The notes: generated by a model not told the origin, from the letters alone. DNA of 64,000 bases from Cylicocyclus nassatus (GCA_958299035.1 CATQJL010000001.1:2852001-2916000); one strand, 5' to 3'; positions 12,228-25,415 are shown, numbered from the stretch's first letter. Translations and numbers: made by a program.

Positions 12228-14941
12228 ATGAAAAGGACGACAGGAGACGTGCTCGAAGTCTACGAGGATTCAGACGAAGGTGAAAAGGAATACGAAGGTA
12301 AATAAAATATAATGCTTTCTTGAATTTGTTTATATGATCGACTCCCAGATTCGTGTGAAGGTGTATCGCAGATTTGCCTGATAACACAGAAAAAACTTGT
12401 TGAATCTCCACGTTATAGCATTGCTTTTCATACTCTCTTAGCAAAAACCGCAACGCTGTGAGTTGGCATGACTCCACCTCCACACGAATCTGGAGGCCGA
12501 TGATAGTAATCGTATAGTCATGCTTTTTTTTTGTGATCAGCATGTATGACGCATCCCACAAACGGTTCCCATATGAACCTCAACGCGGCTGTCTTTCAAT
12601 CATTTTAACATGTTAACTTCCAATAAGCGCATTGAATTTGCTGTAGTCAATGTGTCAAAACGATCGAAAGGCAGCCACGTTGATTGTTCATGCGGGAACA
12701 ATTTAAGGGGATGCACGATAGATCTAACTGCATCTTTCTTCTTTCTCGTTTGAACTATGTTTGAATCACGAGAGGCTGGGGCTTGGAAACAAGTACTTAC
12801 CATATCGTTCGGAGTTGAAATGCAGTAAATCAGCAAAGCAGAAGTCAACACTCAGTCGTCGTTACCGACTATGAGGCATCTCCTTCTGTGTGAAGAAAAC
12901 GCATGGTTGTTTTTTTATTCATTCCTTCTTTTCTTTTCCTTTCAATGATGAATAGCTCATGCAGATACCATCTTTCTGATATTTTGCATGTAATAAAATT
13001 CCATTTTTAGTGCTTCAGTGAAAAACGTAATCAGTTTTGCTTTGTTGCATAGACTTTTGATTGGGTGGGCTAGAAAACAACTTATAGTTTGAAGGGAATC
13101 ATATATCCCATAAATATAATTAAGTTACCGTCAAACGAATCCGTTGCGTTACAGTCCTTTCTTTATCAGTTTTATAAAGTACTGCCTTGATATGGAAAAT
13201 GTGGAGAAGCACTGCATGTACTTTTACATTACCCACTTATTTCTTGTTCATAGATTCTGGTGAAGATGAACCATCGGTCGTCAGAGGCGAACCAACAACG
13301 TCAGATGTGGTGACGTTCCCGTCAGAATCTAAGAAACTGGTGGGTTATCCTTCGATCGCGAAGAGGTAGTCGCTGGTATGAATGATTTTCATTGCAGCAA
13401 AGGTTGAAACGCCTCCAAAGACAAAAGAAGCTTTCAAGAGCACAGCTAAGCGAGAAGCGTAAATTAGCGCACGACAAGAAGTTGTTCGGCCTAGTCAAGC
13501 CTGATGTTACTACTAACAGAGAAAAAGAGCGACTGCTGAAGAGAATAGCGACAAAGTAAGTGCTAGACTGTCTTTGCTGTTGTCACTGTATTAGATTTCT
13601 TAACTAATACGCAGTCTAGTATTCTAATTCTGGCACAGTTATAAGTGTTGGCGTTTAAGATCGATTTTTTTTTGCACTCAAGGAACATTTTTTCGGAAAA
13701 ATTTGGCTCTTTTATTCTCGATTTTGTTGCATTCTCGACTTTCCTGTTTCATTGTCAAAGGCAGTAATCTGGCTACCTGAAGATCTTCTTTGAATATTGC
13801 TTTGACCAAATAGTGGTACAAGCGGCGGTAGTATCCATGGTATCTATAGTCATCTCATGGTATCCATTCGTGGCTGAGAGACACGATTTCAAACGTCCTT
13901 CCAGTACCTACCCGGATGATTGTCGCTATCCGCTGCAACGAGTAGTGTGGGCGAGGTCTTGGCATTAGTATTATGGCCATGAATGGGTCGTAAGGGGTGC
14001 CATTGAGCGATGACTTAGCTAAAGCCTTTTAATCAATTTCCAAGAGTAACCCATTTGCTTGAACACTGCTAGGCATGCACTGTTGACGGGATCCCATCTC
14101 CACCAAGTGACCCATCTATGTGGAACAAGCCTTCTTGACCGACGTTTCAGAGCAACAGCTGTATTTTACTTGACTGCTATATGTGACTTCCCATGTTATT
14201 TCATACTAGCTGGCTTACCCGGCTCCGCCGTATGTTCCGAATAGAAAATTCCATTTCTCAACCGATCCGGACCAAACTTGGCACACATACACTTCGAGCC
14301 CCGGCGGGTGTCACAGTCCACTTTTCGTTATCGATCGATGTCGATTTTATCGATTTTTTTGCAAAATTTGAGCTAGGGGGCTGGAATTTGGCAGAGGGGT
14401 GAGTAGCCTATGACACCCGCCGGGGCCCAAAGTGTATGTGTGCCAAGTTTGGTCCCGATCGGTTCAGAAATGGAATTTTCTATTCGGAACATACGTACAT
14501 ACATACAGACAGACGTACAAACAGACATTCAGCTTTATATATAAGACTTCTTTGATTGGTATTCTAACACAGCCACGGTGGATTATAGACAAGCAGATCA
14601 CAGCAATCTCTTCAATATTTTTATTTGTTCTAGGGGAGTAGTTCAGTTGTTCAATGCGGTTGCGGAACGGCAGCGGGTACTCATTGAGGAAATGTCAAAG
14701 AAAATGAGCGCCAAAGAACGTAGAGAAACGGAGAGGCGGTTACAAGGTTCCACCTTCAAAGTCTATAAAGACGGCGAAGAAGGTGTCAGTAAGGTGAATA
14801 GATCGATCACTTTTTCATATCTCATTAATCTTAACTTTTCTATAGTCATATTCAATTGAACTTGAGTGCTACATCATTTTACTATTTCAGACAGAACCTC
14901 AAGACAGCGATGAGGATAAAGTTATCGAAGAGAATGATTGA
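12228..14941 (+). CDS. rrp15: Ribosomal RNA-processing protein 15 homologue
   Basis: Nucleolar factor of the pre-60S particle, needed for 25S/28S and 5.8S maturation. Exons are 12228-12297, 13254-13339, 13398-13555, 14634-14793 and 14891-14941, with all junctions GT-AG and in phase, giving 174 residues. An acidic N-terminus (VYEDSDEGEKEYE, then DSGEDEP) is followed by a basic helical stretch (RLKRLQRQKKLSRAQLSEKRK) and the family hallmark LFGLVKPDV...REKERLLKRIATKGVVQLFNAV near residues 80-115, then an acidic tail. The ATG sits ten bases after a TTCCAG acceptor, suiting trans-splicing. An AATAAA poly(A) signal lies at 15014-15019. The third intron (1078 bp) contains a foldback repeat. No defect was seen. 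Confidence 0.85.
14229..14495. repeat. Foldback repeat inside an RRP15 intron
   Basis: The left arm CGTATGTTCCGAATAGAAAA... and the right arm ...TTTTCTATTCGGAACATACG are inverted over about 85 bp each (including ACCAAACTTGGCACACATACACTT and its complement). They surround roughly 100 bp. ACATACAGACAGACGTACAAACAGACA-type short repeats and TATATATAAGA follow on the right, a tail style often seen at the ends of non-autonomous elements. Confidence 0.75.
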
Positions 14942-16077
14942 GATTAACCATTGTTCTAGTCTTTACGAATATTTGTTGTTTGTTGATTGTTACTGTTTAT
15001 CGTTGACTCGTGAAATAAATGGTATTATTTATATCATGGCCTTCGCTGTCGCTTATTAATTTTTGATAGTTTAGAAAAGTCTATTGATAAGATTGAGTAG
15101 CGTAGAGTTACACAATCAGCTGCAATATTAGCGGAAATCCTTGCTCAGATTTTCGAAAAGGTGTGATGATATGACGAGGTGGTCTGTTTGCTCGTCCACA
15201 GATCTGTTCATTTGACAGACTTGGTAGATTGTAGGCCAGGAAAAATGTAACTACGAGGATGTTAAAAAACGAAAAATATGATCATGATTTCCTGTCGGCC
15301 ATCCGACCAAAGAGCATAGTAAGCCCTGCCGATACAACAAAGGTCACTCGGTCGTCGCCCAGTTGTCTGCCATTGATTAGACCCAAGCAATCTTTTTTCT
15401 TCAATACGATACCACAAGGATTATCTCCAAAAAGTGATCACTTTATAAGTTATTCCAATGACCGTGACTACTCTGACGAAAAGTCTTGAGGTTGTTCTCA
15501 AAATTCTTCTAATTATGCCTGATTTTACTCGGCTACTTAAGAGCGGTCATAAATATGCAATTTTGCAAATCTATCATAGAAATTCATGTGAAGCTGACTT
15601 GGAAAGTTTGTAGATTTGGGATTACGGTGGGATGAAATCCGAATTTTTCTTTAAAACTACGAAGTGAAAATCGATTTCCATTTTTCCTAAATCATTAACA
15701 AAAAGAGAAGCACTTCAAGCTGATGGTTAAGATGATCAGAAATTTTTGGAAATTCAAGCCTTATAATGCTCCGGAAGCTTTTAGGCTGTTGAATGGCGAT
15801 GCGTGGAGTAAGCCACGCAGTTCGAAAATTGTTTTGGATGCTTTCCAAAATTTTTGTGGTCCACTACCCCAAATTTGGGAAAAGGCAGGAGGGAGCCAGG
15901 TCTCCGAAAACCTTTTTACAAAGCTAATTTTGAATTCTAAAATTTTCCAGAAATCATTCTAATTTTCTACAAGTACGAACATCACTTTGCACATTTTTGT
16001 AATTCATGTAAATAAATTCGAGAATTTCGCGACTCATTCTTCTACTGACTTACATGTATCTCAAATCGCCTTTTCAG
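14942..16077. other. Intergenic, no gene recognised
   Basis: Contains the RRP15 3' end with AATAAA at 15014-15019. Short ORFs in this stretch lack recognisable motifs or a spliceable chain. The final bases, CCTTTTCAG, are the trans-splice-type acceptor of the dehydrogenase gene starting at 16078. Confidence 0.4.
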
Positions 16078-19000
16078 ATGTCCGCAAAAGTAATGCGAGG
16101 TTTTGTGGAGAGAATATCTCAGGTCATGGGCGGTACTTGTCCACATCATTGCCATGACCCGAGTCCCATAGCTGTGGCAAAATTCAGTGGAGGAGGTACG
16201 AGTTGTGTAAATGTAAGAATGTGAAAAAAGATAGATAAGATAAACAAAAAGGTAAGAAGGATCACTTCGTAGGTCGCAAAATTTGTTTATCGACCGTTGG
16301 GTAACAATTTCACCCGAAAATCAAAAACTCGGATTTTACAAAAAATCGCCATTGATTTTGAAGAGAGTTTTACGAAATTAGAATTTTGTCCAGGAAAGCC
16401 TGTGGCTCAGCCTAACTAGTGACCAGAAAATTTTTTTTGAAGGAAAGAAATAGTTTTGATAAATCAGTCTTTCACAAGTGAGTCACTTGTACAATTTTAC
16501 ATCATGTAAGCTACTTTTAGGGCAATTTTCATGGCCATATTTGGGAGGGGAAGGGAGGCATTGTCTTTATCATCTGGCCACCATTGTCGAACGAAGCAGG
16601 AAGGCCCTCGCTTTGAACTGCTGAAATGTTTATGCAATTTACTTCAGTGTAAAATCGTTTAGCCAACCTGATTTCTTAGTGATAACTCATCGTCCACCTT
16701 TCCTCTAAATTCTAAATATTATGTGCTCAAAAAGGCGTTGGCAAATAAATAAATTAAAAAAAAACAGGAAATACGTTTTTTCTGGAATTATTCGAGATTA
16801 TCCAAAGATATTTACTGTTGCAATCGTCTCAATCTTCAAATCTCATATTTCTGTTTGATAATCCTTTCGATGAGAGCAACCTCAATGCGTTTGATACCTC
16901 ACCATATGATGATTTGTAAAATTGCAGTCCCCTCCACGGACTATGCATTTGAGATGATCTGCTCAACAATTCGGTTCGGAAAAGGTGTCACCGCCGAAGT
17001 GGGCTATGATGTGAGACAGCTCGGTTCAAAGCATACACTAATTGTTACGGATAAAAATGTGGTAAACACAAAAGCATTCGAGTAAGTTGTGATAAAATCA
17101 ATAAAATGAGCTTCTGCAAAAAAAATTTAGAAGCGTCTCGCGGTCTTTGCAAACATTGGGAATGAAGTTCACAGTTTATGACGACGTACTTATCGAGCCA
17201 ACGGACGAAAGTGAGTATTAGATAGCACCCTTACTTATCGATGTGAATTAACCTAGTCTCATTGAAAGAAGTTGTTAGGAAAATGGAACGAATTTATAGA
17301 AACTACATCTATCGTTTTTGCATGAAAACCTTTATAAAAACCCTCCTAGTTGCTCTTTAACCATGACTTTTTTGTATATAAGTAGTCAAAGCTTCTTTTA
17401 ACACGTATCAACCATTCAGAATTTTCATTTCTTCGTAAAGGACATTTATGTCCCAACATGGCTAAAATTCCAGAAGCTCAATTCTGCGGCTATTGAGCTT
17501 CGTTTTCATGCTCTTATGGACGTAGAGAACAAGTTGATATCTGGATAGAGGCAATTTTCCCTACTCAACGAATGTCATTAAAAATTGGTATCTGCCATTT
17601 CAAAATTCCTTGACCGAAAAAATCGAATTTCCTTACATTTGCGCACAATGAGAAAACTGGGTTTTCTCGATCCTTTGCGGATCATTCGTTGCAAAACAAC
17701 TTCACTCAGATTTTGCATCCAAATTCTCATTGAAGCGCTCTTTCCAGAAACACCTACTTTACAAAAATTTGTCTGCAGCATCTGTAGGAGCCGCAAAAGC
17801 GACCAAAATTGTTATTAACCAACCTAATATTGATTATGACTTATTAAGCAGTAAGCAGAAGCAAATAATTTGCTTTTTCGATAAAAATCACGTAAAACGG
17901 AATTTTCCCATAATTTGTCTTAGTTGCCGCAACCAAGGATTCAGTCAGAGTGCAAATAAAAATATTTTTTTTTTGCGATTAAATGTACTTCTCATCTCCT
18001 TTGTAGCACAAAAAAATGTTTAATTATCATGATGATTTTTGTCATCCTAAATTAATTTGGATTTTGAGGGCTTATTGCTTTGCGATAATAAGATCATTCA
18101 AAATTGAGCCATTGATCTCACGCAATCTTAAAATCAACAACACATCTAGGAAATATTTTGTTATTTTTTCTTGAATAGTTGTGCCGATTGCCGCTTCTCG
18201 TCTCAGAAGATTTTAATTGCTATTGAATAGTGTTTACCAGTTTTGATCACTATCACAGTAGTGAGCCATTCCACCGAGCATTCTGCTGCGCTATGATCTA
18301 TGCCTCAGAGAGAAAAATACCAGCCTTGTTGTCAAAATTTTTTTATGCAATTCCAGGATTTCTACGTCTTTTAAGTTAGCTCTTTTTATTCAGCGTGAGA
18401 TAGCGCCGTAGAAACAGCTCAGTCAATGTTAGGCATCTCAAGTTGTCACAAATTCTCTAATGTTGTCATGGGATGAAATCAAATGAAGTTTTCAGGTATG
18501 CTGAAAGCAGTAGCATATGCCCGTAATGCCGGTTGTGATTCGTTTGTTGCTGTAGGAGGTGGATCTGTTATCGACACTACTAAGGTAAGCTGATATTAAA
18601 TATATAGCTTCACCTCAACAGATTCAGCTCTATGTCCTTGTTTTTCTACCTATGTGATTTTTTGAATCCTTCATGACTAGGCTGCAGCTCTATACTGCTC
18701 AAATCCAGAAGCGGATTTCTACGATTATGTTTGTCCACCATTCGGACAGAATCTGGTTCCGAAAAATCCTATGCTACCTTTGATCGCTGTTCCAACTACG
18801 GCTGGAACCGGGAGTGAAACGACAGGTGAATAAGTTTCACTACGAAATTTGTGTGGCTTTAACCAACAAATTGATAATCTCTTATCCAAAAGTGTGTGAA
18901 TTGACGTAAGGTATGCTAAATTAACGGGAATATTACATAAGCTATACGTCTTTTGGGGCACTGCGGTTCTGAGGCTCAAGAGGTAAGGAAAAATAATGAT

Positions 19001-20881
19001 CAGATATCAAATATAATGATAATAAAGTAGGGAAATGTAATGATAAGTAATTTTATTCTTGAACAGCTAGGACGTTACGGTAGAAACTGCTGATCATCAC
19101 GCCTACCGGTATTTCAGGCATACTTTAGACATTACCCAAAAGATTATTGTGAAATTCTTAGAATTTTCTGATTGTCCACAAGTTCCACGAATTAAAGTTT
19201 CGTGAAGATCATGATGCTTGAGATAAAACGTTCATGGCTGTAATTGTGCGAAAATTCTCCCTACATTTTATTGAGGTGCTGCCATAATGGATCTGCCTAA
19301 ACACGAGTGCAAATCGGGCATTCGACAGCGATGTATCAAACCGATATTGGCCATAGTTGATCCAGATAACATCAAAAGGTTTGGCTCAACGTCAGCTTTC
19401 TTATCTAACTCATACGATTACAGTATGCCTCGAAATGTGGCCATTTACTCCGGTTTTGATGTGTTGTGCCATGCACTGGAAAGCTATACAGCTCTTCCTT
19501 ACAACAAGGTTCCGAAAAATTTCCTAAGAGCCTCAAACCGAAATTTTTTTCTCCAACGATATATTCTTAGAGAGTTCCGCGACCATCTCGTCCAGATCTT
19601 CGACCACTCTATCAAGGTTCCAATCCAATCAGCGACGTCTGGAGTTTACATAGAAGCATTGAGGGTAGCTAAGCTAGTCTTCTCATGAACCAATCAGGTG
19701 ATCGCTAGTCTTCTCATGAACCAATCAGGTGATTCAGATTATCGGGAAATACTTTCGTCGCAGTGTTGCTGACAGCTCAGACGAGGAAGCTAGACAAAAC
19801 ATGCTCTTAGCCAGTACTTTTGCGGGTGTTGGATTCGGTAACGCTGGAGTTCATTTGTGCCATGGGTTGAGCTACCCGATCAGGTAAATTCGACATAATG
19901 CTCTCACCTTTAACATAAGCCAAATAATCTACTTTTTAAGTTCTCAAGGAAAGCTCTACTTCGACAAAGATTACCCAGATACCAAACCTCTCATACCTCA
20001 TGGTCTTTCTGTGATAACTACTGCTGTAGCCGATTTCGAGTTTCTTGCATCCTCATGTCCGGAGAGGCATGCACATGCTGCGAAGCAGTTGGGAGCTGAC
20101 ATATTGGTAAACTTCGTTTGGTTTTGGATTTTTTTTTGTAGATCAGAAGCTATTTTCTTTGAAGGCATAGCTCTTACATAGCTGATGACCTACGTATTTT
20201 TAGAGGTCGGGATTATTGCTCACACTATCCTTCTTTCTAAAGAACAGGTTGTGAGAATTTGTAGGGCTTAGAGCTTTTTAGGTTGCCAAATTTCAAAGCT
20301 TTCAAATGTGAAGAAAAAGCACCAAGTAAACTCCAATTTCTATGCAGCTCGGTATTATTCCTCTTAAACGTCACTGGCTTACTAGCTCCAAAGAATCAAT
20401 CCTCCAAACACATAATCTTTTCTTCAAATAGATTTGTCATACTTTTCTTCACCTTGAGAGTTTGCAGGAGAACTCCAGCAGCAGCTACATTGCGAGTAAA
20501 CTTTGCGATGAGATCCGAGGTTTTATGCAAGATTTTGGAGTACCGAACGGGCTAGAAGCAATGGGATTTCAATTTTCGAACATCGGTTAGCATTCAAATG
20601 CTTTCACTTAAGAGTCTTGTAGTGCAAATGCCCTTCCCGTTTTGTGATGACTTATAATCGTTTGAGTGACTAAGTACCTTCGAAAGCATATGGAAAAAAA
20701 GCAGGGCTCATACAAGTGTGCTTATGAATTGACGGACTCAAAATACTACTTTCATTACTTCCTTTCAGATAAATTATCCACTGCTGCTGTGAATTCGGTT
20801 GTAAATATTGCAATTACTCCCAAACCTACTGATCGTGAAATTATCTCGAAAATTTACGAAAAATCTCTCAAAGTTTATTGA
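16078..20881 (+). CDS. hphd-1: Hydroxyacid-oxoacid transhydrogenase, iron-ADH family (ADHFE1/HPHD-1), with frame break
   Basis: Mitochondrial enzyme coupling oxidation of 4-hydroxybutyrate-type acids to reduction of 2-oxoglutarate. Exons are 16078-16195, 16928-17081, 17131-17210, 18496-18584, 18681-18825, 19276-19378, 19424-19508, 19571-19664, 19738-19883, 19941-20106, 20468-20585 and 20769-20881. Motifs in order: [47 protein letters not shown] (metal His), [28 protein letters not shown], and the C-terminus IYEKSLKVY. The ATG follows TTTTCAG directly. AATAAA is at 20896-20901. All junction phases agree except exon 8 to 9. The summed exons are 1411 nt, not a multiple of three. An extra AGAA at about 19652-19655 in SLH(AGAA)ALR explains the slip, and removing it gives 468 codons. 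A 31-nt tandem duplication lies in the next intron. This may be a recent null allele, a pseudogene or an assembly error. Confidence 0.85.
19673..19734 (+). repeat. 31-nt tandem duplication in an intron
   Basis: Two adjacent copies of a 31-nt unit beginning GCTAGTCTTCTCATGAACCA, differing at the last base. It spans intron 8 of the dehydrogenase gene just after its donor and just before the next acceptor, close to the AGAA frame lesion. Confidence 0.85.
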
Positions 20882-20901
20882 TATGGATCTATATGAATAA
20901 A

Positions 20902-23882
20902 TTATTTCTCCTGTTCCCGATTATTACCAATCAAATTCTTATAATTCAAGCTCGTCGCTTTCATCGTTTCTGACTCAAACAAACCTCAACAAGAATCAGC
21001 TTTCAGCTTTTGATTTTGCTCTATTTACTTGAACCTCACAATAATCGATTCCGTGTTAGTTTGTCTATACGTATACTCAAGGAACCAGTTACAGTGCAGT
21101 ATTTGCCATCACAAAAACACAATAGAACTGAGACTATGGTTTCACTTCCATTCATGTGTTTTGTCCGGTGACTTTTGGCTATTTTGCATTCCATATCGCT
21201 AGCTTAATCGATGTTTCCTGTCTCTGTATTCTATAATGGAATACATTAGAAATTACAGCTTTTTCCTCAAAACATTCAAATCTACACTACAGTCCTACAT
21301 AACTTCCAAGAGCTTTTAGTCTTTGGCGCATTTGGCTATCTGCGGTAGGAATCAGCAGTAGCACTTGTCTTTTTTATTATTAGCAAAATTAATTCTTAGA
21401 AAATATTAGGTTGGAAGAAAGTTCGCGCACACCATTTTCAAAAATTCATAACTTCCTTCTTTCTCAATCAACTTGCACGTGTTTATTTTCATTTGGAAGA
21501 GGAAATCATGATGTCCACCAAAAAACATGTTTTGTTAAAAGCAAGATCAGGAGGTCGAAGCCGAAGGAGAAAATTACTCAAGCTTTGGTTTTCGTGTGTT
21601 TGATCGTAAAGAATCTGAAACTCGCAATAAAAACCGGGGCAATGAGTATTACAGGTTTATTGCACTGCCTACCAAAGGATTCTTGCTGATTAAATGCCTC
21701 TGCAAAAATGTGTGATTTTCTGAGCTAACTGTACATTGACAGTCATAAATTTTCATAAAGATATGTGATTTTGCTCAATAGAAAGCAGTGCAAGAAACTC
21801 ATAATACTGCTCCGGTTTCTTTCTACAAGTAACAGTTTTTTACACTGGAACATCAAAATCTGAGTGATTTTCTTTTAGCGCTCCTATCTACGGGATATGC
21901 GGATATTGAGAAGCGAGCTGCATGCTATTATATAGGGCGCCTGATTTCTTTAAAAAAATACAGCATGCGAATCAGTCGTAAAAGAAGGAAGTTATGAATT
22001 TTTAAAGATGGTGCGAAGATCTTCCGTGCCAATTTAATGATTCGATGCGAATTTTTAGAGCGGATTCCTTCAGCAGTCATCCAGTTTTCAGCTTATCTGA
22101 GTCTATTCGCAGTCTCTTCATTCCGTAGTGGTGGAACGCTTCAAAGTAAAATTTATTCGTCTCTCTTGAGCAGCAAAGAAAGGAAAATCTGAATTTTTTG
22201 GCGCCAGTTTGGTAGAACAGAGACAATCATTGTCCATTTTTCATATACAGTACAGTCCATCTCCACGCCCCTCCCATGCAACAAATCCCACCAAGCTTCT
22301 TTGTGGTAGACTAAGGAAAGGATTACCAACATAAGTTGGCGACTGAAAACGAAATGTACATCATTAGACGTGTCTTTAAACGCTGATTCTAAATCTGCTC
22401 TTTCTTTCGAAAAAACTCCCCGAATAGAGTTATTAGCATTTGAAGGTCGAAATTTCTCAAGCCTCACGCAACATATAGCGAAAAGTTCTACAAAACACCC
22501 ATGCTGATACTGTCCTTGTTACTTTCTTGCAGTCAATATACTTGATAAAAATCTTTACTTCCTTACTTTTTACTTACAAATGGTTCTTTACAGCTTTCCG
22601 CTAATTTTTGCCACTTAAGGGTTCTCAAATTTGGACTTTTAAACGCCCATAACTTCTTCCGGAGGGGTGTTCCGCAAAAAGGAAAGCATTTTTGAAATCA
22701 GCACTTGAAACGCGTCTAGAGATATACACCTAGTATCAAAAAAACTGTCTTCGTAAGAAAACTGTCTTCATAAATTTAAAGCATTCAAGTTTTCAGTGCT
22801 GTTCAAATATTAGAACGATAGGAGGCAAAGAGCTTTCATGATCTAAATTTGAGCTTTCTGTGAGAAGCGACAAACCACAACTTTCGAGTCCACATGTTTG
22901 ATTATCGTACTCCTGCCTTCTCTTACTGAGTTGAGGAGTAGATTAAAGCGTCTCCAAAGCTCTATTCCATGTAGAGAGACTACGTGAATTTCTTTGTAAT
23001 CCTCAAATCACACTCAAAGATTTTTCCTGGTTCAGCATTACCTTTTAAGGCAAGCATGGGTCAGAAGGTTTGAAACCTAGATCAGCGACGTAGAAATGTA
23101 ATGTCAGACTCCTTTTGGTGATGTTAGTAAAGACAAAATAAGACATGAAGTTGAGACATCAAACGCCAAGGATGATCCAGGTCGCAATCACGCTGATTAA
23201 GGCCATCTTCTTCAAATAGCTGAAGCATCGCATCGCGCTGATGGTATTCTTGAAGACGAGATAACTATTCAAATAAACGCAACATGGCTGGAATGAAGAA
23301 GTTAGGAGTGTTGTGTGACAAACGTATGCCACTCGCTGAAATTTCGCAGGTGCTACAATAATTGACTATCTCTCGAACTGACACCATGCGAGCAACGATG
23401 AAAGTGGCCCCGTGGTTTTGCCATTCCATTTTTCCCAATATTTCTACTGTGAGGAGTAGTGTGTGTCTCAAGAGATACGAAATTTAGTGCCAGATGGACA
23501 AATTTGCGCATTTTTAGCGTCTAATAACGTGTCCAAGGACTATCAAGTTTCTAAGGAGATGTGCAAGATCGTTGCCAGGGCTATTCAAGCTCATATCTTG
23601 AAATGGATTCAAAACATGAATGTTGAAAGTCAAAAACCCGCGAAAATGCAACTAACGGCAATTTCGTGAATATTCCGATCAATTTCTCACTAAAAGTCGT
23701 CAATCTTAGCAAACGGTAACTTCATATAGTTAGTAAGCTATAATACTTAATCTGGTATTTCTGAAGACTCGCATAGGTCTAAATTGGGCTTTTGTACTGT
23801 TGATCTTTGGAAAGATCGCGCCTCTTGATCGTCTACCCGAGCAGTACAGTTATACTTTTGATTCCAATTAATTCTGCCCAGA
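20902..23882. other. Intergenic, MITE and unassigned sequence
   Basis: Contains the inverted-repeat element 21406-22037. The remainder (about 22040-23870) has only short ORFs without recognised motifs on either strand. The last bases before 23883 form a CTGCCCAG acceptor for the Kunitz gene. Confidence 0.4.
21406..22037. mobile_element. Mariner-type MITE with ~55-bp terminal inverted repeats
   Basis: The left end TTAGGTTGGAAGAAAGTTCG and the complement of the right end (TTAAATTGGCACGGAAGATC) start the arms, which become near-identical around CAAAAATTCATAACTTCCTTC. The TTAGGTTGG start is typical of mariner-type termini. No transposase is visible inside its ~630 bp. Confidence 0.7.
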
Positions 23883-24182
23883 ATGAAACCCCTGCCCTTG
23901 CTGCTTCTTCTTTGCCTCGCCATTGATGTCTGCACTGGAGCATCAAATGCGGAAAGATGTAACGCGCCCACGCATTTGCCTGGTCCACAGTGCATGGCTT
24001 ATATTGAGAGGTAAGAATGCGCTATGCAGATATGAAAAATTGAATAAATTTGAACTGAACGTTTCAGATTCACTTTCAACAAAGCGAGAGGCCAGTGCGA
24101 GAAATTTGTATACGGAGGATGCAATCCATCTCCTAACAACTTCGAAACACTCGAGGAATGCACTGCTGCTTGTATGCGTTAG
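23883..24182 (+). CDS. Secreted single-domain Kunitz (BPTI-type) protein
   Basis: Exons 23883-24010 and 24068-24182 (57-bp intron, phase 2) give 80 residues. A signal peptide ([19 protein letters not shown]) is followed by one Kunitz domain with six cysteines spaced C-x10-C-x15-C-x7-C-x12-C-x3-C. It includes [16 protein letters not shown] and the NNF core. Kunitz proteins usually inhibit serine proteases. The canonical first spacing is x8, so the reactive loop here is two residues longer, and the residue after the second Cys (P1 position) is Met. Secreted Kunitz inhibitors are common in parasitic nematodes and are often used at the host interface; that role is inferred here. AATAAA lies at 24283-24288. 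The gene looks intact. Confidence 0.88.
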
Positions 24183-24521
24183 ACCATGTAATCGTTCAGT
24201 TAGTCGATCAAATCGCATCAAGCTTATGTTTTTCGCCAGTTTCTCTCAAATACCTTCTGCAAAATGTAGATTCACTTGTCAGAAATAAAACCGTGAAGAA
24301 AAATGAACAAATGCTCCGGTGCAATAACAGGCAACGAGAGTTGAGATTATATACGGCGACAGTAAAAATAAAATATAATAGATAAAATATGTTACTGAAC
24401 TACTAAGAATTTTTTGTGACTTCACAATTACTTGGGCTGATCAGGAAGGAGTGAATGTAAGAATATGTTCACTCCCTTTTGCACTAGGAACAGGAATCTT
24501 GTGACTAACAAGGGAATGGTT

Positions 24522-24940
24522 AAAAATCGAAGTGGCCAATCCAAGCAAGCTGCCTACCATTCCATGCAGCATTCAACGCTGACTTCGGATCTGTATTCCA
24601 CATCTGTTTAACGCCTTTGTGGACGAAGTTATGAGCAGTTTTATTGCGAAAAAAATCGTACATAAAAATTGCGTAAATAAGCACAATGTTGACCCTACCT
24701 TTAACCTCTATGAATATAGAGTAACCTAAGTGCTTATTTTGACCCAGCATCAAGCCGAACATGGAACTGCCAAATTTGCGTTTTGCATGCACGATTTCTC
24801 AGCAAAATAAGCTTTTAACGGTTCATAACTTCGCCCGCGTAGACACTAAGTAGATGTTGAAATGCAGATTTGAAGTATGCGTTTTATGCTGCATCTAATG
24901 GTAGGCAGCTTGTTTGCATTGGCCACTTCGATATTTGACC
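24522..24940. repeat. Inverted-repeat element (~420 bp)
   Basis: The left arm around ATCGAAGTGGCCAATCCAAG...CTGCCTACCATT is complementary, with scattered mismatches over about 75 bp, to the right arm AATGGTAGGCAGCTTG...GGCCACTTCGAT. It is non-coding and probably a MITE. Confidence 0.65.
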
Positions 24941-25082
24941 ATTCCCTTGTAATTACGAAATTGAACGTGAAGAAGGTGCAAGCTTTGTTGCTGAGAGTAT
25001 TCTTCACCTTGTTCAATCGCATATTTGATGACTTAGGATCTCGAGTGCGACTCATCCTCAATTCGACGGTCCTTACGACCCT

Positions 25083-25415
25083 CAAATCAGGCGCGGCTGA
25101 CTCCACTATTGAAGGCAGTGAGTGGCTCGGCAAATCTCGGTATAGTCAAATTTGCGCTTACCTCGGGTTATTTAATACGCTGATCCCGAAAATTCACTTA
25201 TGAGAGCTTGAAACGGCGAAAATGAGCGTTTTTAATGCCTCATTTGGAGTTGGACGAGTGGAGCAAGGCTGACGACGCTAAATCGTTGGAGAACCCAGTG
25301 GTTATAGGAACGCCCGTAAAAGGGCTCGGACCTGGGAGGGGTTGCATGTGCGTCCATCGCCATTTCGATTAGAGCACCGTTTTTTCAAGTGGGGCGCACT
25401 ATCTCCTAACACTTA
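25083..25415 (+). repeat. Dispersed repeat, copy 1
   Basis: About 25110-25310 matches the reverse strand of about 61385-61590 (shared strings GGCTCGGCAAATC, ACGCTGATCCC, GAGCTTGAAA.CGGCGAAAA.GAGCG, AAGGCTGACGACGCT). About 25296-25415 matches the reverse strand of 27868-28003 (shared CGCCCGTAAAAGGGCTCGGA and ATTTCGATTAGAGCACCGTT). Its family is unknown and no coding motif was seen. Confidence 0.7.

Noticed and set aside
19287..19688. 133-codon continuous ORF in the dehydrogenase gene
   Set aside because: It reads through introns 6 and 7. The real coding sequence is split by GT-AG introns, and the intron part has no homology.
22153..22467. 104-codon minus-strand ORF
   Set aside because: No recognised motif, no splice context and no supporting neighbour exons.
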